Source of the DNA: SAR86 cluster bacterium
GTDB taxonomy: Bacteria; Pseudomonadota; Gammaproteobacteria; Pseudomonadales; Pseudohongiellaceae
Direction of reading: 5' to 3'
Assembly: GCA_002402175.1 (NCBI GenBank)
Contig: NVVJ01000005.1
Location: forward strand, 35,098-99,097
Length of the DNA: 64,000 bases
The translations under genes and the position numbers were made by a program. Below, in pieces: positions 38,668 to 49,585 of this stretch. The first letter of the stretch is position 1. Each line of letters begins with the position of its first letter. Below the pieces are notes generated by a model that worked only from the letters and a program-made list of their open reading frames with translations, was not told the DNA's origin and made no database searches.

Positions 38668-39537
38668 TTAATTATTAGGATCGCCGGTTGCCATTTTGCC
38701 AAGTGATTGCCCCATCGATACGGATGAGTTTGCTTCCAAAGAAGGCTCCAGGTCTATTGAGCCATGGCCAAATAATACGATGGCTGTCGAGCCTAACCGG
38801 AACCTGCCCATTTCAGCGCCTGTTGCAAGTGTGACTGGAGGCGTGTGGCCTGAATAATCAGTTGTTTGAATATTGCGCAGGCCTTTACCAGGGCAAACTT
38901 GTCCAGACCAGACAGTGTCGATGCCAGCTACTATCATTGCGCCAACTAGAATTAGCGCCATGGGCCCAGCTTCTGTTTGAAACAAGCAAATCAGCCGTTC
39001 ATTTCTTGCGAACAAATTAGGAACAGCGTTGGCGGTGGTTTGATTAACAGAAAAAAGATCACCGGGCACATAGACCGTTTTCTGTAAGACCCCACCCAAA
39101 GGCATATGCACTCGATGATAGTCGCGAGGCGATAAGTAAATAGTAGCGAAATCACCTTCGTGAAAGAGCGTTGCCAACTCTTCGTCTCCACCGAGCAAAT
39201 CGTCCAGATTATAATGCCGCCCCTTCGCCTGTAAGAGTTGATTCTGGGTAATGGATCCGAGTTGACTGACGGCACCATCGGCGGGGCAAATTATTGCACC
39301 GGGCTGATCTTCCAGAGGGCGTGCATTAGCCTTTAATTCTCGAGTAAAGAACGCATTGAAGTTTTTGAATGCGTCAGGATCCTGAATAATAGCTTCACTC
39401 AAATCAACTTTATATCGTTTGATAAAAATTCTGATAAAAGGTTTTTTGAATAATGCACTCTCTGCAATCTTTCCCACGATTCGAGACAGAAAATGCTGAG
39501 GTATCAAATATTGTAAAGCGACAAAAAGTCGTGACAT
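38668..39537 (-). CDS. psd: Phosphatidylserine decarboxylase
   Basis: A 289-residue membrane-associated enzyme. LGST near residue 254 is the self-cleavage site that generates the pyruvoyl prosthetic group. AFFTRELKANARPL and SPRDYHRVHMP are conserved. It makes phosphatidylethanolamine. It follows the rhodanese gene by ten bases, as in Pseudomonas. Confidence 0.96.
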   Translation of the reverse strand: MSRLFVALQYLIPQHFLSRIVGKIAESALFKKPFIRIFIKRYKVDLSEAIIQDPDAFKNFNAFFTRELKANARPLEDQPGAIICPADGAVSQLGSITQNQLLQAKGRHYNLDDLLGGDEELATLFHEGDFATIYLSPRDYHRVHMPLGGVLQKTVYVPGDLFSVNQTTANAVPNLFARNERLICLFQTEAGPMALILVGAMIVAGIDTVWSGQVCPGKGLRNIQTTDYSGHTPPVTLATGAEMGRFRLGSTAIVLFGHGSIDLEPSLEANSSVSMGQSLGKMATGDPNN

Positions 39538-39547
39538 TGTTATTTAC

Positions 39548-40375
39548 TTATTTTTCAATTGGAGTGTCTGGATGATTTCCCCATTCAGACCAGGAGCCAT
39601 CATAGGCTTTGATGTCAAAGTTGAGCGCCTTACCAACCAAATAACTCAAACCAGAACGGTGATGTGTATGACAGTGAGTAATTATTTTTTTATCTTTACT
39701 AATGCCGATAGACTTTAAGCGATTTTCAATTTCCGATAAAGGTCGAAGTCGCAAATCATTATCTCGATCCATCAATTCAAGCCAGTCGAAGTTTATTGCC
39801 CCGGGAATATGTCCGTTACGCCGCGCCGTAACTTTTGAGCCATTATACTCGCCTTCTGCTCGAGCATCCCAGACTACAGCGTTTGGATCATCAATTTGAT
39901 TCAGTATTGAATTAACATCGACGATCAGGATTTGATCGAGAGTTGCTTCGAAGTTTGTTGTAGCAGATTCTGAGGCAGCGTTTGCTGAGCCTGTTTCAAT
40001 GGGCAATCCAAGTTTTAACCAGGCAGGCAGTCCACCGTTTAGATAGGAATAGTTGCGGTGGCCAAGAACATCCAGAGTCCAGATCAGCCGACCTGCCCAA
40101 CCACCACCCTCATCGTCATAGACGATAACGTGCACATCATCACGCAAACCCACTCTCGAAAAAACAGCACTTAGTTTTTCAGCTTCAGGCAGCTTACCAA
40201 CGCCTGGTTGAATACCACAAATCAATTCCGAGGGTTCTATTAGCACAGATCCTGGAATGTGATACGAGGCAAAAACGTTTGCCTGCACCACAGCAATAAT
40301 TAACAGCGACTGCGAAGGAATAATCTTTTCCAGCGCACTGGGTTCCAGTATTAAAGGTAGTGATTGTGGGCTCAT
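39548..40375 (-). CDS. rhdA: Tandem-rhodanese sulfurtransferase (RhdA-like)
   Basis: A 275-residue two-domain sulfurtransferase. The active-site loop is C235-H-T-H-H-R-S, the RhdA-type loop (CQTHHRS in Azotobacter) rather than the CGSGVT loop of mercaptopyruvate enzymes. The first domain lacks the cysteine, as usual. It transfers sulfane sulfur, probably from thiosulfate, to cyanide or protein acceptors. It lies between rsgA and psd, matching Pseudomonas order. Confidence 0.88.
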   Translation of the reverse strand: MSPQSLPLILEPSALEKIIPSQSLLIIAVVQANVFASYHIPGSVLIEPSELICGIQPGVGKLPEAEKLSAVFSRVGLRDDVHVIVYDDEGGGWAGRLIWTLDVLGHRNYSYLNGGLPAWLKLGLPIETGSANAASESATTNFEATLDQILIVDVNSILNQIDDPNAVVWDARAEGEYNGSKVTARRNGHIPGAINFDWLELMDRDNDLRLRPLSEIENRLKSIGISKDKKIITHCHTHHRSGLSYLVGKALNFDIKAYDGSWSEWGNHPDTPIEK

Positions 40376-40415
40376 AAAATTAAATGTCTGTGGGGTTTAG
40401 TTGAATAGACCTGAT

Positions 40416-41429
40416 TTAGTGTTCTGGGTTTTCTATGGAATCAACAATTCGGAAGTAACTTTCAACTCTTGCGTGGCTGATATCCCCTTTTTCGCGTGCG
40501 AGCTGAACGGCGCAACCGGGCTCGATTCGATGGGAGCAGTCTCGAAACTTACAATGTCCGGATAATGGCTTCAATTCTATGAAGCCATCAAACACTTGCT
40601 GCTGATCGATATGTCCAAGGCCAAATTCTCGAATACCAGGGGAGTCGATCAAGTCACAGCTTCTTAGATGAAATAGCCTAGAAGTTGTTGTGGTGTGAGT
40701 GCCTGTGTCTCTGGTTTGAGACAATGGCCCAACTTCGGCGATAGCATCAAGCCCCAAACGATTAATCAATGAAGACTTACCTACTCCAGACTGACCTACT
40801 AATATAGTCGTTTTTCCTGCTAATGACTGCTCTAGCTGATCTATACCGTTACCGTCCTCGGCAGAAACTTTATGCAGTGCGTAGCCGATTTTCTCATAGT
40901 TCGACAACATATTGTCCATATCGATCACATCCTCCTCTTTTAGAAGATCCGATTTGTTCAATATCAGCATAGCCTGTAGCTGCAAATTCTCAATAGCAAC
41001 CAGATAGCGATCGATCAAACTCACGTGGGGCATAGGAGAAGAAGCGAATACCACTAAAACCAGGTCTATATTTGCTGCCACAGGTTTAAAAACGCCACTT
41101 GAATTCGGGCGGCCAAATAAATTGCGTCTTGCTCCTAGGGCCAGAACAACGCCTGAATCAACGCCTTCTTCTTCCCATACAACCAGGTCCCCAGTGACTA
41201 ATCGAGGAAGATTAGCTCGCTGATGACAGCGAACAATTCTACCATTCTGTTTTGGGTCCATAGACTCAACATCTACCTGCTTACCAAAATGGCTGATAAC
41301 ACGACCATTGCACTTTTCTAGCGAAGTAGCATCATCTGACGCCGACAGGCCAGCACTACCGACAAGTTCTTTTTGCTGGTTCTCAGATATTCGAGCGAGC
41401 TGGTGTTTGCTTAGTCTTCTTTTGGTCAT
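40416..41429 (-). CDS. rsgA: Ribosome small subunit-dependent GTPase A
   Basis: A 337-residue circularly permuted GTPase. An N-terminal OB domain is followed by NKSD (G4), GQSGVGKSSLINRL (G1), a T-rich switch I, DSPGIREFGL (G3), and a C-terminal zinc finger CKFRDCSHRIEPGC. It checks maturation of the 30S subunit. Divergent from orn, the common arrangement. Confidence 0.97.
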   Translation of the reverse strand: MTKRRLSKHQLARISENQQKELVGSAGLSASDDATSLEKCNGRVISHFGKQVDVESMDPKQNGRIVRCHQRANLPRLVTGDLVVWEEEGVDSGVVLALGARRNLFGRPNSSGVFKPVAANIDLVLVVFASSPMPHVSLIDRYLVAIENLQLQAMLILNKSDLLKEEDVIDMDNMLSNYEKIGYALHKVSAEDGNGIDQLEQSLAGKTTILVGQSGVGKSSLINRLGLDAIAEVGPLSQTRDTGTHTTTTSRLFHLRSCDLIDSPGIREFGLGHIDQQQVFDGFIELKPLSGHCKFRDCSHRIEPGCAVQLAREKGDISHARVESYFRIVDSIENPEH

Positions 41430-41568
41430 GATTCAGGAAAATGCCGCTCTCGATATTGGATGAAATGTGCCATGTGCTGCATAAGGTACGCAAATATTAT
41501 TGCATACTCCAGATTGGGAAGCTTTGCTACAATCCGAAACTTACAGATTAATGTTTACGGGAATGAAA

Positions 41569-42111
41569 ATGGATAAAAGTTTGAACCTCATTTGGCTCGA
41601 CCTGGAAATGACAGGTCTGATTCCTGAATCTGATCTAATAATTGAAATTGCCACTCTGGTTACCGATGCTGATCTGAATGTACTTGCCGAGGGGCCAATA
41701 CTGGCAATTAAACAAGAAGACTCAGCGCTTGAAGCAATGGACGACTGGAATCAAAAACATCATGGCGCGTCGGGGCTAATAGATCGAGTAAAGAATAGCG
41801 ACATCAATGAAGCCGAAGCTACACGGCAGACTCTGGAATTCCTGGCGAAATACTCAGAAAAGAACGCTTCTCCAATGTGCGGAAATAGCATATGTCAGGA
41901 TCGCCGATTTATGGCCCGGTACATGCCAGAGTTGGAAAGCTTTTTTCATTACAGAAATCTTGATGTGAGTACTGTTAAAGAACTGGCAAGAAGGTGGAAA
42001 CCAGAAATACTCAAGGGCCTGGTTAAGCAGGGAAGTCATCAGGCCATGGATGATGTTAAGGACTCAGTTGCTGAGCTCCAGTATTATCGAGAGCATTTTA
42101 TTGATGCCTAG
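41569..42111 (+). CDS. orn: Oligoribonuclease
   Basis: A 180-residue DEDDh 3'-5' exonuclease when started at ATG 41569, preceded by a GGGA six bases upstream; longer starts add residues not seen in E. coli Orn (181 residues). [12 protein letters not shown] holds the catalytic Asp and Glu, and [11 protein letters not shown] the other acidic and His residues. It degrades short RNAs and pGpG, thereby finishing cyclic-di-GMP turnover. Confidence 0.95.
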   Translation: MDKSLNLIWLDLEMTGLIPESDLIIEIATLVTDADLNVLAEGPILAIKQEDSALEAMDDWNQKHHGASGLIDRVKNSDINEAEATRQTLEFLAKYSEKNASPMCGNSICQDRRFMARYMPELESFFHYRNLDVSTVKELARRWKPEILKGLVKQGSHQAMDDVKDSVAELQYYREHFIDA

Positions 42112-42167
42112 TTAATGTTCTTAGCCAGCCCATGGTTTCTATAGCTGATGGTTTTGGTGACTGACGC

Positions 42168-42267
42168 GAATGCAGTATTGCCTCCATAGACACGCCGTAA
42201 ACCCATCCCTGGGGGCTCGATTCGGCATCCCTGCCTCATTACGGTCTACTCCGGCAACACTGCATCC
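42168..42267 (-). repeat. Palindromic intergenic repeat unit A1
   Basis: Imperfect terminal inverted repeat (42168-42182 and 42253-42267, 13 of 15 pairs). Read on the minus strand its centre holds two small hairpins, GGCA-GGGA-TGCC and CCCA-GGGA-TGGG. The same centre is found in unit A2 in the opposite direction. It lies between orn and the DUF2066 gene; no ORF is contained. Confidence 0.75.
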
Positions 42268-42369
42268 TCGCCCCACAGACCAACGAAGCATCAACTTCAG
42301 AGAACAAAATTAAAAGACAAGCCAAAGAACATTTCGACTATTTGTCAGCGTATACAAAATTGAGCATTT

Positions 42370-42471
42370 GGTACGGGGACGTATTTCGCAGAAGTGTGTG
42401 AGGCAGGGATGCCGAGCCCAAGCCCCCAGGGATGGGATTTCGGCGGCTTCGGAGAAATACGTCCCCGTACC
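42370..42471 (+). repeat. Palindromic intergenic repeat unit A2 with perfect 18-bp ends
   Basis: Terminal inverted repeats of 18 bp (42370-42387 and 42454-42471) match perfectly. Inside on the plus strand are the same two GGGA-loop hairpins as in A1. Together with A1 it forms an inverted pair, like BIME or MITE-type intergenic repeats. No transposase is encoded. Confidence 0.85.
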
Positions 42472-42478
42472 GAAGGCG

Positions 42479-42504
42479 GAAAAGGACACTAGAAAAGGAC
42501 ACTA
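42479..42504 (+). repeat. Two tandem copies of a 13-bp sequence
   Basis: GAAAAGGACACTA occurs twice in direct succession (42479-42491 and 42492-42504), just right of repeat unit A2 and about 90 bases before the DUF2066 gene. The second copy is followed by CATGTCC, which can pair with GGACA. Meaning unknown. Confidence 0.6.
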
Positions 42505-42594
42505 CATGTCCAGTCATCCAATGTCGAAGACGAAAAAAAGCATCTAGCCCACAAGCTACCCCATACACCCCCATATACAGTATTATCGCGGTCT

Positions 42595-43725
42595 ATGATA
42601 AGCCTCAATCAATTTTACTCATTCAAAGCTCTGGCACTAACCGGGGTTCTGTTCATTGTGTTTTTTGTCCAGTTACAGCCCAGCTCAGCACTGCCCATGA
42701 GTGGTCTTTACAGTCAGAAAATTACCGTTACCAATGAGAACGATTCAGAGCGTAGCCGGGCATTTACCGATGCGCTGGCTGCAGTAATCGTGAAGGTTAC
42801 GGGCGAGCGGCAGTGGCTGGAAACACCGTCTATAGAAAGAGCTATTGCCAATGCGCAGAGTTATGTGGAAGGGTTTAGTTATGGTAGTGAGCAAATTGAG
42901 TTACCCATAGAGAATAACCTGCTTGATGAGGACTCTGATGGTGGCGCCTTTTACACAGTTGATCAAAGGTACATAACAGTAAATTTTGCCTCTGCGCTAA
43001 TCGATGAATTGCTAGCTGATGCTGACATTCCGGTGTGGGATAGTAATCGACCTAGTGTATTAGTGTGGATGGTGTTGCAAAATACTGCAGGCGAGCGAAG
43101 CTTCCTGACAGCCGACGCGCGGCCCGATATTGTTGCGATCATCCAGGATTTTGCTGAAGAGCGGGGGTTGCCAATTATATTCCCTGTATTGGACTTTGAA
43201 GACCGTAGAAATCTGTCGGAAAACACGGTTTGGAACCTAGATGAAGAGGCGATTAGCCTTGCTAGTCAGCGCTATGGCGCAGACAGCATATTATCTGGGC
43301 GCTTGTTTTTTGCTGATAGTGGAGAGCTGGTAGGGGTGTGGCAATTCATTTTTCAGGGTGAGCCGGACATTTTCGATGGTGTTTATACTGACCTTGAATC
43401 TTATTTATATAGCCCTCTTGATCGAATCACCAATCAGCTGGCCAGCCATTTTGCTATTGACCCAGAATCCTCAAATCAGCAACGTGTAAAACTTACTGTC
43501 GAAGGAATTAAAAACCTGTCGGCGTATTCATCACTGTTGAGTTATGTTCAGAATCTTGCCCTGGTTAACAGTGTGACCACGGCTGAGCTGGATGGGGATC
43601 ATATAGAACTTTACCTGGGGTTGCTGGGCGACGGTCAACAGTTGTTCGAGCAAATTTCTCTTGATCGAGACTTGCTGCCAATCGAAAGCTCGCAGCTTTT
43701 TTTACACTATCGCTGGACTCGCTGA
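42595..43725 (+). CDS. DUF2066 domain-containing exported protein
   Basis: A 376-residue protein with an N-terminal signal sequence or anchor (residues about 11-32, FKALALTGVLFIVFFVQL) and then the DUF2066 region (VTNENDSERSRAFTDALAAVIVKVTGERQWL, 42727-42819). This family has no established function; in Pseudomonas it lies in the same neighbourhood as hda. The hda gene follows after three bases, so the two are co-transcribed. Confidence 0.85.
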   Translation: MISLNQFYSFKALALTGVLFIVFFVQLQPSSALPMSGLYSQKITVTNENDSERSRAFTDALAAVIVKVTGERQWLETPSIERAIANAQSYVEGFSYGSEQIELPIENNLLDEDSDGGAFYTVDQRYITVNFASALIDELLADADIPVWDSNRPSVLVWMVLQNTAGERSFLTADARPDIVAIIQDFAEERGLPIIFPVLDFEDRRNLSENTVWNLDEEAISLASQRYGADSILSGRLFFADSGELVGVWQFIFQGEPDIFDGVYTDLESYLYSPLDRITNQLASHFAIDPESSNQQRVKLTVEGIKNLSAYSSLLSYVQNLALVNSVTTAELDGDHIELYLGLLGDGQQLFEQISLDRDLLPIESSQLFLHYRWTR

Positions 43726-43728
43726 CTT

Positions 43729-44424
43729 ATGCTGCCCGCACATACAGGTCAGTTAACTCTGGGTATCGGCCTTGACGACGACGCCCGTTTCGAAAATTAT
43801 TTTGTCAGCAGCCATAATCAGCAAGCCATTACGCATCTTCAGGATGCTAGTGAGCGATTCATTTATGTGTGGGGAAATGGATCTCCTGGCTTAACTCATA
43901 TTCTTCAGGCGGCATGTCATCAACTGGCATCGCGTAATGAGAGTGCGTTGTATTTGCCTCTTAAAGATAAATCACAATTCTCGTCGCAAATACTTACTGG
44001 TATATCTTCGCTGGCGTTGGTTTGCCTAGATGATATTGATGAAATTTCTGGTGACGAAAATTGGGAGTCGGCCTTGTTTACAGCCTTCAATGAAATCAAA
44101 GACAGTAATGCGCGGCTCATTATTGTTGGTAAGAGTGCGCCACAGAACCTTCAAATTCAATTGCCAGATTTGAAGTCGCGATTGCAATCTGGGCTGATTT
44201 TACAAATACAGAAACTTTCTGACGAAGATAAACTACTCGCCTTGCAGTTGCGTGCGAAAAAAAGAGGAATAGAGTTAACAGATTCTGTGGCGGAGTTTAT
44301 TTTAATAAGAGCAGAAAGAAGCTTGTCAGCGTTAATCCATATACTGGACGAGCTTGATGAAAGTTCCCTGATACAAAAACGCAAACTTACCATTCCGTTG
44401 GTGAAATCTACGCTCGGGTGGTGA
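43729..44424 (+). CDS. hda: DnaA regulatory inactivator Hda
   Basis: A 231-residue AAA+ protein without the DnaA DNA-binding domain. The start LTLGIGLDDDARFENYF is Hda-like; the AAA+ core has LALVCLDDIDEISGD (Walker B) and a C-terminal lid with RSLSALIHILDEL. The Walker A region (YVWGNGSPGLTHILQA) is degenerate, as usual for Hda. With the sliding clamp it promotes ATP hydrolysis by DnaA. Confidence 0.92.
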   Translation: MLPAHTGQLTLGIGLDDDARFENYFVSSHNQQAITHLQDASERFIYVWGNGSPGLTHILQAACHQLASRNESALYLPLKDKSQFSSQILTGISSLALVCLDDIDEISGDENWESALFTAFNEIKDSNARLIIVGKSAPQNLQIQLPDLKSRLQSGLILQIQKLSDEDKLLALQLRAKKRGIELTDSVAEFILIRAERSLSALIHILDELDESSLIQKRKLTIPLVKSTLGW

Positions 44425-44437
44425 CTGTTCGCTGTTA

Positions 44438-44827
44438 CTAAAGAGGCACTTTATAGCGTTCTTTGTACTGTCGAATAAAAATAATCAGCAATACAAATAA
44501 CACAGTACTTAAGGCGGCTTCGACAACGCCAAACCATAAGCGCCCAGGCTGAAATGCCGCTAACACGCCATGGGAAAAATACAGCAGTACTACAAAACAT
44601 AGCCAGCCATACGTCCTCAAGTGTGCTCGGTGCAAACCTACTACAAAAATCAGCAGAGGGATTGTCTGAATTGCCCAGACAATCAGGCTGGCTATTCTTA
44701 TATCATCGAAAATGAATGCGACATTGACTGCAAAATAAGCCAGCAAGGCATAGTACGTTACGAGTGTTGCTACCCGAGTCCGTTGTATGTTTAGTGGCAG
44801 TGCATGTTTCTCATTAGTCATGGGCAA
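44438..44827 (-). CDS. DUF2069 family small membrane protein
   Basis: A 129-residue protein with four predicted membrane helices (about 17-40, 45-62, 70-88 and 95-117). DUF2069 proteins have no known function. It is convergent to hda with a 13-bp gap and lies three bases from wrbA, in the usual Pseudomonas order ArsC-like, WrbA, DUF2069. Confidence 0.85.
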   Translation of the reverse strand: MPMTNEKHALPLNIQRTRVATLVTYYALLAYFAVNVAFIFDDIRIASLIVWAIQTIPLLIFVVGLHRAHLRTYGWLCFVVLLYFSHGVLAAFQPGRLWFGVVEAALSTVLFVLLIIFIRQYKERYKVPL

Positions 44828-44830
44828 TAG

Positions 44831-45791
<961 letters not shown>

Positions 45792-45811
45792 ATCGTTCTC
45801 CTACATAATGG

Positions 45812-47155
45812 TTATGAGTTACTTGGGTCTGTAAATTTCTTGTGCCCCAGTTCTCGTTCAATAATAGTATCAATTTCAGATTGAAATTCTTTCACTTTAT
45901 TCAAGTCATTTGAAGCGTTAGCGCGCCCTCGTGACTTTGTATTATAAAGGCGCAATGCTCTCCATATTTCGACCAGTGTGCAATCATTTACTGACTTGGT
46001 AGGGAGATATTTAACCGGGGAGTCCCCGGCTTTACTGATGAGCCCAATTTCTTCCAAAGCTAATAGTGAATGCTCAATCACCAACGGGTCGTAACCTAAC
46101 GTTTCAACTAACTCATTTTCACTTAAAGCATTCTTGCCTTCGTTAAAGCGATTGATTATGACAAAGGCAACAGTGAGGCCATATTCTTCCTGCTGTACGA
46201 TACTGAATTTAGATATTTCACGACCGGAGCGAGCCTTAGCCGGGTTTTGATGATAAAAAGCAATGCTGCTTCCTATCAGTGCCACCAGCCAGCCAATGTA
46301 GGCAAAAAACATCACTGCGACAACTGTAGCAAAAGCCAGGTAAATGGATTCTCGAGCAGCGGCAATAAAAATTCCCTGGAAAACAGTGCCCATCAACTTC
46401 CAGATAATAGTTGTAACCAGCCCGCCAATAAAGGCTGAACTAAACTGGACTTTTGTGTTGGGTAAAAAGCTGTAGGCAAACGCAAAGGCCAGAGACATTA
46501 ACAATACCGGAACAAGAAATGCCACGAACCCAATTATCAGGCTACCGTAGGTTAAATTTTCGAGGAATTGTTCAAACAGGCTGGTGTTGACAGAGGAGGT
46601 GATGCTGATGGACATGAACAACAGCAGTGGGCTTACTATTACGGCGAACAGATATTCACTAATCCTGTTTGACCAGGACCGCCCCTGCTTAACCGCCCAT
46701 ATATAGTTAAAGGAAGACTCGATTTTGCGCATCATGCCCATAACGATATACAGCAACAGCCCAACACTGGTAATGCCAATCAGCTCTACCTGCATGGCAT
46801 CAACGTAGTTGAGAATATCAGTGGTGAACTCATTGGCGCGCTCTCCCAGTGGTTGCAAAAGGGCGAGTAGGGTAGGTTCGAGCGCATTGTGAACGCCGAG
46901 CCCTTTTAACACAGCAAAAGTGAGGGCTAATAACGGGAAGAAGCCAATTACCGTGGTGAACACCAGGCTCATAGCGCGTAAAGAGAGTTGTCCTTGAAGT
47001 AAATCGCGACCAACGGCGACAACAATCTGGCAGCTACGAATTACTGTGCGCTGCCAAAAGGGGAGCGTCGAGGTGTTTTGCTCCCACAGAAATCGACTGA
47101 AAGCAGATTGAATTTGATTAAAGCGGTTTTGCAAACGAGAAGATTGCATGGTCAT
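45812..47155 (-). CDS. YihY/BrkB family inner membrane protein
   Basis: A 447-residue protein with about six membrane helices (residues about 60-300) and a C-terminal cytoplasmic part resembling a winged helix (SENELVETLGYDPLVIEHSLLALEEIGLI, 46047-46133). It was once annotated as RNase BN, which is now assigned to a different gene. Function unknown. It lies between the ArsC-like gene and proS. Confidence 0.88.
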   Translation of the reverse strand: MTMQSSRLQNRFNQIQSAFSRFLWEQNTSTLPFWQRTVIRSCQIVVAVGRDLLQGQLSLRAMSLVFTTVIGFFPLLALTFAVLKGLGVHNALEPTLLALLQPLGERANEFTTDILNYVDAMQVELIGITSVGLLLYIVMGMMRKIESSFNYIWAVKQGRSWSNRISEYLFAVIVSPLLLFMSISITSSVNTSLFEQFLENLTYGSLIIGFVAFLVPVLLMSLAFAFAYSFLPNTKVQFSSAFIGGLVTTIIWKLMGTVFQGIFIAAARESIYLAFATVVAVMFFAYIGWLVALIGSSIAFYHQNPAKARSGREISKFSIVQQEEYGLTVAFVIINRFNEGKNALSENELVETLGYDPLVIEHSLLALEEIGLISKAGDSPVKYLPTKSVNDCTLVEIWRALRLYNTKSRGRANASNDLNKVKEFQSEIDTIIERELGHKKFTDPSNS

Positions 47156-47174
47156 GTGAACTTTCTTCAGGTTG

Positions 47175-48932
47175 TTAAGGGCGTATTATACCTGCTTTGC
47201 TCGCCACCTGACTCAGGAATTCAGCAATAGATTCCTTATTGATCATTTGCTTTTCACCATCTTTTCGGTGTTTGTATTCAACGTTGCCATCCGCCAAAGT
47301 TCGAGGGGACACCACTATCCGGTGGGTAATACCCATTAGTTCGGAATCTGCAAACTTGACCCCGGGGCTGGTTTTCTTGTCTCTGTCGTCCAGCAAAACC
47401 TCCATGCCTAGAGATAAAGCTGTGGTGTAAAGCGATTCAGCAACATCGACTACCTGCTCTGACTTATGTGCATCAATTTGTACGATAATTAGCTGAAAGG
47501 GTGCAATATTATCTGGCCAAGTTATGCCATGGGCATCGTTATTTTGCTCGATACAGGCGGCCACTACTCTTGTTACTCCAATGCCATAGCAGCCCATTAG
47601 CATAGTTACTGCCTTGCCGTTTTTATCAAGTACGTTGGCCTTTAATGCTTCGCTGTATTTCTTGCCTAGCTGAAAAATATGCCCAACTTCGATGCCGCGT
47701 TTAATCTGTAATGTTCCAAGTCCATCTGGACTCCCGTCGCCTTCCTGTACCTTGCGAATATCGGCAACAACATCGTATTTACAATTGTCGTCCCAATTTG
47801 CGTTTATCAGGTGTTTGCCGTTCTGGTTTGCGCCGCAAACAAAGTTCTGTAAGTCGATTACGCTTTTGTCAGCAACAACTTTGAGTGCGAGTTGATAAGG
47901 CCCAAGGCAGCCGACCTTGCAGCCAACCGTACTTTCTATCGCATCATCGTCAGCAAATTCCAGTGGAGAGGCTACGCCATCAATGTTTTGTGCTTTCGTC
48001 TCGTTAAGTTCCTGATCTCCCCTTAACAGTAGGGCAACCAGCTCGTCTGTTCTTTTTCCTGTTTTGTCTGCTGCGTGCACAATCAGGGTTTTAACGATGC
48101 ATTCAGGCTTTGTCTGCAAAAAAGCCGATACTTCTTCAATCGTGCAGGCCGCACCGGTGTCAACGATTTCATGAGAGTGCTTGCCATTGTCATCGACATG
48201 AGCCGGCGGAGACAAAATTCCCTCGGCCAGCTCTATGTTGGCGGCGTAGTCACCTTCGCTGCTAAATACAATTTCATCTTCTCCAGAATCAGCAAGTACA
48301 TGAAATTCATGAGAGGTGCTGCCACCAATATTTCCCGAATCGGCGATAACAGGTCGGAAGTCCAGGCCTAGTCGATTAAAAATATTGCAGTAGGTTTCGT
48401 GCATTACCTGATAGGTTTTATCCAGAGATTCCTGATTAATATGAAATGAGTAAGCATCTTTCATAATAAATTCGCGGGCGCGCATAACGCCGAAGCGGGG
48501 ACGTCTTTCGTCTCTGAATTTGGTTTGAATCTGGTAAAAAGTAGCAGGGAGTTGTCGATAGCTGCTGTACTCATTGCGAACTATATCGGTGATAACCTCT
48601 TCATGAGTTGGTCCCAGACAAAAATCGCGGCCGTGACGGTCGGTAAAGCGCAGTAACTCAGGCCCCATGGTCTGCCAACGACCTGACTCTTCCCATAGTT
48701 CGGCATGTTGCACGACCGGCATTGATACTTCCATGGCGCCAGATTTGTCCATTTCTTCGCGAATAATTTGGCTAACTTTATGCAGAACCCGCAATCCCAC
48801 TGGTAACCAGGTATACAGGCCGCTGGCAAGTTTCCTTATCAGCCCAGCTCTCAGCATTAATTGATGACTAACAATCTCAGCATCTGAGGGGGTTTCTTTG
48901 ACCGTTGCAATTAGGTATTGGCTTGCTCGCAT
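47175..48932 (-). CDS. proS: Prolyl-tRNA synthetase
   Basis: A 585-residue bacterial-type class II synthetase. Motif 1 ([15 protein letters not shown]), motif 2 with [17 protein letters not shown] (48468-48518) and motif 3 ([13 protein letters not shown]) are present. The editing insertion (YbaK-like, about 230-390) is retained. C-terminal anticodon domain is present. Normal length. Confidence 0.98.
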   Translation of the reverse strand: MRASQYLIATVKETPSDAEIVSHQLMLRAGLIRKLASGLYTWLPVGLRVLHKVSQIIREEMDKSGAMEVSMPVVQHAELWEESGRWQTMGPELLRFTDRHGRDFCLGPTHEEVITDIVRNEYSSYRQLPATFYQIQTKFRDERRPRFGVMRAREFIMKDAYSFHINQESLDKTYQVMHETYCNIFNRLGLDFRPVIADSGNIGGSTSHEFHVLADSGEDEIVFSSEGDYAANIELAEGILSPPAHVDDNGKHSHEIVDTGAACTIEEVSAFLQTKPECIVKTLIVHAADKTGKRTDELVALLLRGDQELNETKAQNIDGVASPLEFADDDAIESTVGCKVGCLGPYQLALKVVADKSVIDLQNFVCGANQNGKHLINANWDDNCKYDVVADIRKVQEGDGSPDGLGTLQIKRGIEVGHIFQLGKKYSEALKANVLDKNGKAVTMLMGCYGIGVTRVVAACIEQNNDAHGITWPDNIAPFQLIIVQIDAHKSEQVVDVAESLYTTALSLGMEVLLDDRDKKTSPGVKFADSELMGITHRIVVSPRTLADGNVEYKHRKDGEKQMINKESIAEFLSQVASKAGIIRP

Positions 48933-49064
48933 GAATTTATCCGCAGTAACTCAGTTAGTAGTAACTCAATTAATAGATGAGTTTATGGGTGAAGGGCAAG
49001 CGCAGGATGCTTTTCATTAGCAAGCGCTCAGTTGAGTGATGATTTTATAGAAATTAATCCTGAG
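48933..49064. other. Short gap upstream of proS
   Basis: No gene is evident between proS and the HU-like gene except the terminator at 49065-49101. The gap contains a repeated GTAACTCA-like sequence at 48946-48968, of no clear meaning. Confidence 0.4.
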
Positions 49065-49101
49065 AATAAAGAAAGGCAGCCATGGGCTGCCTTTCTTTAT
49101 T
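49065..49101 (-). terminator. Bidirectional-looking terminator hairpin
   Basis: Perfect 17-bp stem (49065-49081 and 49085-49101) with a three-base loop, GC-rich centre and AT-rich ends on both sides. It lies about 90 bp after the HU-like stop codon and insulates proS from it. Confidence 0.85.
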
Positions 49102-49192
49102 ACGTATATTGCTTGTCTGGGTTCAAACCAGAGCATTTTAGCTGCGGCCTGCCTGCCAATAGGCTCGCAGTGTCAAATGCCAGAATTAAACT

Positions 49193-49585
49193 CTATAGAG
49201 CAAATTCTTTTAACTTCTTCAGAGGAAGAACCTTAACTCGAATAGACGCTGCTTTTCGAGGAATGTCCATCATTTCGCCTGGGCGGAAAGGATTAGGAAC
49301 ATTCTTGCGCGCTGGTCGAGCGGGGCGAGCTACTGATTTAATTTTCAATAAGCCAGGTAAAGTAAACTCACCTACGGCGCGCTTCTTAACGTGACGCTCT
49401 ATCAGTACGCCAAGCTCTTCCAGCACAGCGGCAACTTCTTTCTTGCTTAGTGAAGTGTTTTCAGAAATTTCGTTTAGAATTTCAGTTTTAGTGAATTTCT
49501 TTTGAATAGCTGGAGTCTTGCGTTTCACTACCGCGCTCGCTTTGGATTTTGTTGCAGCTTTCTTTGATGCTTTTTTAACAGCCAT
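49193..49585 (-). CDS. HU/IHF-family DNA-binding protein with Lys-rich N-terminal tail
   Basis: A 130-residue protein started at ATG 49585. Residues 1-30 are Lys, Ala and Ser rich (MAVKKASKKAATKSKASA). The HU-type fold follows: dimerisation helices (FTKTEILNEISENTSLSKKEVAA) and the beta-arm (GEFTLPGLLKIKSVARPARPARK with NPFRPGE). The tail recalls histone H1-like or extended HU proteins of some gammaproteobacteria. It probably acts as a nucleoid protein. It stands alone, with a terminator downstream. Confidence 0.85.
   Translation of the reverse strand: MAVKKASKKAATKSKASAVVKRKTPAIQKKFTKTEILNEISENTSLSKKEVAAVLEELGVLIERHVKKRAVGEFTLPGLLKIKSVARPARPARKNVPNPFRPGEMMDIPRKAASIRVKVLPLKKLKEFAL

Noticed and set aside
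42112-42594. tRNA or small ORF after orn
   Set aside because: No cloverleaf pattern was seen; the sequence is explained by repeat units A1 and A2.
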